From an uncultured Opitutales bacterium (lineage in GTDB: Bacteria > Verrucomicrobiota > Verrucomicrobiia > Opitutales > Intestinicryptomonadaceae), in assembly GCA_944389315.1 (NCBI GenBank), contig CALXLX010000003.1, positions 16,718 through 80,717 on the forward strand: DNA of 64,000 nt, written 5' to 3'. The notes under the pieces are model-generated. The model saw nothing but the letters and a program-made list of their open reading frames with translations, did no database searches and had not been told where the DNA came from. Both the position numbers and the translations under genes were made by a program. Within the stretch, counting starts at the first letter, position 1; each line of letters starts with the position of its first letter. This document shows positions 61,677-64,000 of this stretch, one piece after another.

Positions 61677-64000
61677 ATGAATATAAAACAACTTTTCCTC
61701 GCATCTTTGTTCATGCTGCCTCCGGCGTTTAGCCTCGCCACAACATACTATTGGACGGGAGCGGCAAGTGATAGATTGTTTGGAACTATAGAAAATTGGG
61801 CGATGGATAAGAACGGAACCATTCCGGCAGAAGCATTGCCTCAAACAGGAGACATCATTTCCATAGCAAATGTGGACATGTCCCAAGAAGGTCCAAGAAT
61901 GATAAGTCTGGATTCCTCCGATACGTTTGGCGGCATTTTAAACGACGGCTCCTCCATTGTGACAACCACCTCTAGGAATTGGGACATGTTCTCCTCCGAG
62001 AATGAAATAATCTGGAATCTTGGAGACATCACCCAAAACGCCGCAAAACTAAACATGTATCTGAGGAAGCGCGCGGCGAGCACAGCTCTGTATTTAAACG
62101 CAAACAACATAAACGTCTACGCTGGAAACCTTCGGCTGGGAAATACCGACGCCGGCACGGCTCTTACATCGGTAAACGTTTCCGGCACCACGACAGTTAC
62201 GGACGGAAGCATGCTTATTGCCTCGGAGACCGGCGGAAACTTTGGAGACATCATAACTATAGGCGGGCAGATCCATTTTTCAAATGCCTCCCTCACAACT
62301 ACGGAATACCAAACTTATAATATTAAGAGCGTATCGGCCAATACGCTGGGCTCAAGCCAGTTCCTGTTCGGCAATACCGGTTCAAACTACGCTTACGACG
62401 CCAATTTGGCTTTGAACACCGTAAACGCGGGAGACATAAGCTACAATATGTCCGCAGAGACCCAATGGGCGATCGCCAATCTCAACGTCAAGGCCGGTCT
62501 TTTCGACGGGGCTACCGGGACTCTCGCGATTACCTCAGATATTGGCGAGCGTTCGCGTTTTCTCCTTCAGAACATGGATATAGACAACTTTGTCGCCGGG
62601 ACCGACGGCGGGGCAAATATAGTTGCCTTAGAAATTTCCCGCGGTTCCAATGCGGAAGCGGGGTCAATATCAGGCATGGCCAAAATAGGCAATCTTGACA
62701 TAAAAGACAACATCGGAAGTTTCAGGCTGGGGTATTTGTACAATGTCGGAGGCACGAGTTTCACAAAATACGAGACTATAGACATAGGGAGTATGAGCCT
62801 GACCAAGGAGGCGTATCTTTTAGGCCAGAACATTTCTATCGGGGAAATAAATAAGTTCGCCTCCTCCTCTACCTTGAATTTCGGAGCGCCCGTTTATTGC
62901 GCCGAAAGCGTCTCTTTGGGCTCTGGCGAAACTTCAATTACCAATAATTATGGCGGGGTGTTTGCTCTATTCTCCCAGAATCTTACATCTAAGGGCGAGA
63001 TAAACCTGACTCCGCAATCCACAAATGCATCGACATTATACTTTAACAACGCAAAAGCGCTGGACGGCTCATACTACTCCCAGACGGTGGATCTCGACAC
63101 TATAAACATAGACACCACCAATGCCGCAGTGACTCTCTCTCTTGCGACAGACTATATCACAACCTCTAAGATAAACACTATAAATATACAGGGATGGAAT
63201 ACGACGCAAGTGTATTTAAAGTCTTCGGTCTCGACAGACATCGGCACTATATCGCTTGATCCCTATGCGTCCATGGAATCTACGACAACTTCGAGGGACA
63301 ACTATGTCACTTTTTCCGGCGAAGGTGATGCGAGTATAAATTCCGTAAATGTCGGCGCATACGATGCATCATTAGCCGCATCATACAATAGCTATCTGGT
63401 TTTCCGTTCGAGCGATAATCTCACAGACTTGCATATAGCAGAAGCCAATATCAGTGGGTTTGGCCACTTTTATATAGGAGAGAGAGGCTCTAATAACAAA
63501 TTCAAGAGCATCACGATAGACACAGTCAATCAGGGAGGCTTTTCCCTCGACAGAGGTTTTTCCGTATATTTGAACGATCCGTCGGGGTACGTCTCCATCG
63601 GTAACTTTAATATAACCAGCGGCGTTGCCCGTCTTAGCGGAAACGCAAACTTTGACATAAAAACACTCGACCTGGGGCACGGGGGAACGGGTGCCGCAGA
63701 ATTGGCGACTTCCAGCGTGGTGAAAATAGAAACCTTTAACAAGAGTGGAACGGGCAGCATGCGTTTTGGCGGCAGCGGTGCATATATCGGCGAAGTTCAG
63801 ATAGGCACCTACAATATGGATAATACCGGCTGGGTTGCATTCTACACGCAGGATAACCAGACAAGCATAGATACCCTAAATATAAATGCGGGAGGGAACC
63901 TGCAGTTTTACGAGGATGCGTATATTGGCGCGCTGAATGTATCAAATAGCGTCTCCTCCGCTGCTACGCTGCAGTCGCAGTCCAACTTGCTTACGATAGG
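61677..64000 (+). CDS. Very large exported beta-repeat protein, PEP-CTERM/autotransporter-like (partial)
   Basis: The frame is open from the ATG at 61677 to the window edge, giving at least 774 residues without a stop. A signal peptide (NIKQLFLASLFMLPPAFSLA) precedes TTYYWTGAASD, an entry pattern of PVC autotransporter-like beta-repeat proteins. The rest is low in charge and rich in Asn, Thr, Ser and Gly. Short strand-turn units recur, such as LNVKAGLFDGATG, KIGNLDIKDNIGSFRLG, TINIDTTNAAVTLSL and SINSVNVGAYDA, a likely parallel beta helix. The N-terminal ENWAMDKNGTIPAE and LNANNINVYAG match the adjacent PEP-CTERM pseudogene. A C-terminal PEP motif or autotransporter barrel, if any, lies outside. 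Confidence 0.8.
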   Translation, partial: MNIKQLFLASLFMLPPAFSLATTYYWTGAASDRLFGTIENWAMDKNGTIPAEALPQTGDIISIANVDMSQEGPRMISLDSSDTFGGILNDGSSIVTTTSRNWDMFSSENEIIWNLGDITQNAAKLNMYLRKRAASTALYLNANNINVYAGNLRLGNTDAGTALTSVNVSGTTTVTDGSMLIASETGGNFGDIITIGGQIHFSNASLTTTEYQTYNIKSVSANTLGSSQFLFGNTGSNYAYDANLALNTVNAGDISYNMSAETQWAIANLNVKAGLFDGATGTLAITSDIGERSRFLLQNMDIDNFVAGTDGGANIVALEISRGSNAEAGSISGMAKIGNLDIKDNIGSFRLGYLYNVGGTSFTKYETIDIGSMSLTKEAYLLGQNISIGEINKFASSSTLNFGAPVYCAESVSLGSGETSITNNYGGVFALFSQNLTSKGEINLTPQSTNASTLYFNNAKALDGSYYSQTVDLDTINIDTTNAAVTLSLATDYITTSKINTINIQGWNTTQVYLKSSVSTDIGTISLDPYASMESTTTSRDNYVTFSGEGDASINSVNVGAYDASLAASYNSYLVFRSSDNLTDLHIAEANISGFGHFYIGERGSNNKFKSITIDTVNQGGFSLDRGFSVYLNDPSGYVSIGNFNITSGVARLSGNANFDIKTLDLGHGGTGAAELATSSVVKIETFNKSGTGSMRFGGSGAYIGEVQIGTYNMDNTGWVAFYTQDNQTSIDTLNINAGGNLQFYEDAYIGALNVSNSVSSAATLQSQSNLLTI

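Noticed and set aside
1..64000. tRNA genes, rRNA genes, CRISPR arrays, insertion sequences and prophage genes
   Set aside because: I scanned for T-loop sequence, direct repeats with spacers, transposase-like products and terminal inverted repeats and saw none. The one recombinase is of the housekeeping Xer type.

Overview
The window is about half GC and comes from a Gram-negative, LPS-bearing bacterium (lpxD, rseP, an RND pump, many lipoproteins). PEP-CTERM surface proteins, a SHD1-type domain, the long form of IspG, Tat-exported oxidoreductase and isomerase-like proteins, a sulfatase and glycosidases together point to the PVC group. My inference is Verrucomicrobiota, class Opitutae or a relative, probably feeding on host or algal glycans. 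No rRNA or tRNA gene was seen, so the placement is not certain. Many genes lack a clear Shine-Dalgarno sequence, which makes several start calls tentative.

Region by region. 1-7.4 kb: the tail of an unknown gene and a small membrane protein, then enolase, a C39-peptidase-like secreted protein, a DUF1080 lipoprotein, purH, a TPR/LysM lipoprotein and purC. 7.4-14 kb: a CE7 acetyl esterase, an SMR transporter, isocitrate dehydrogenase, a polyphosphate-glucokinase-like ROK protein with a C_GCAxxG_C_C protein, a Tat-exported TIM-barrel protein and a small lipoprotein. 14-20.6 kb: the SRP RNA followed at once by a tight envelope/isoprenoid operon, uppS-cdsA-dxr-rseP-ispG. 20.7-24.8 kb: a beta-helix protein, a sulfatase and a decayed gene. 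24.8-29.8 kb (minus strand): aminotransferase, yggS, aroE, prepilin peptidase and a Xer recombinase. 29.9-41 kb (plus strand): lgt, a Gfo/Idh/MocA oxidoreductase behind a LacI-type operator, a HEAT-repeat protein, a large six-hairpin-glycosidase-like lipoprotein, a LOG protein, a GH20 hexosaminidase and a nearly intact but broken sialidase. 41-48.6 kb (minus): an RND pump with its adaptor, then rpsO-pnp. 48.9-60 kb: a tail-anchored protein with thioredoxin; the run maf, TonB-like, pseudouridine synthase, DUF1189; an ABC ATPase; a SHD1/HExxH peptidase; and phoH-pgpH-lpxD with a HIT protein upstream. 60.4-64 kb: a wrecked PEP-CTERM gene followed by a very long related beta-repeat surface protein that runs off the end.

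Themes. Housekeeping operons (isoprenoid/peptidoglycan lipid carrier, rpsO-pnp, purine synthesis) are interleaved with single, scattered glycan-degrading genes rather than one polysaccharide locus. Three genes are pseudogenes (24.2-24.7, 39.2-41.0 and 60.6-61.4 kb). All three encode, or appear to encode, exported proteins, so decay falls on the extracellular repertoire. I did not find a defence system, CRISPR array, prophage or biosynthetic cluster. The most unusual material is the PEP-CTERM beta-repeat pair at the right edge, the homopolymer-broken sialidase, and the palindromic operator at 30.87 kb.
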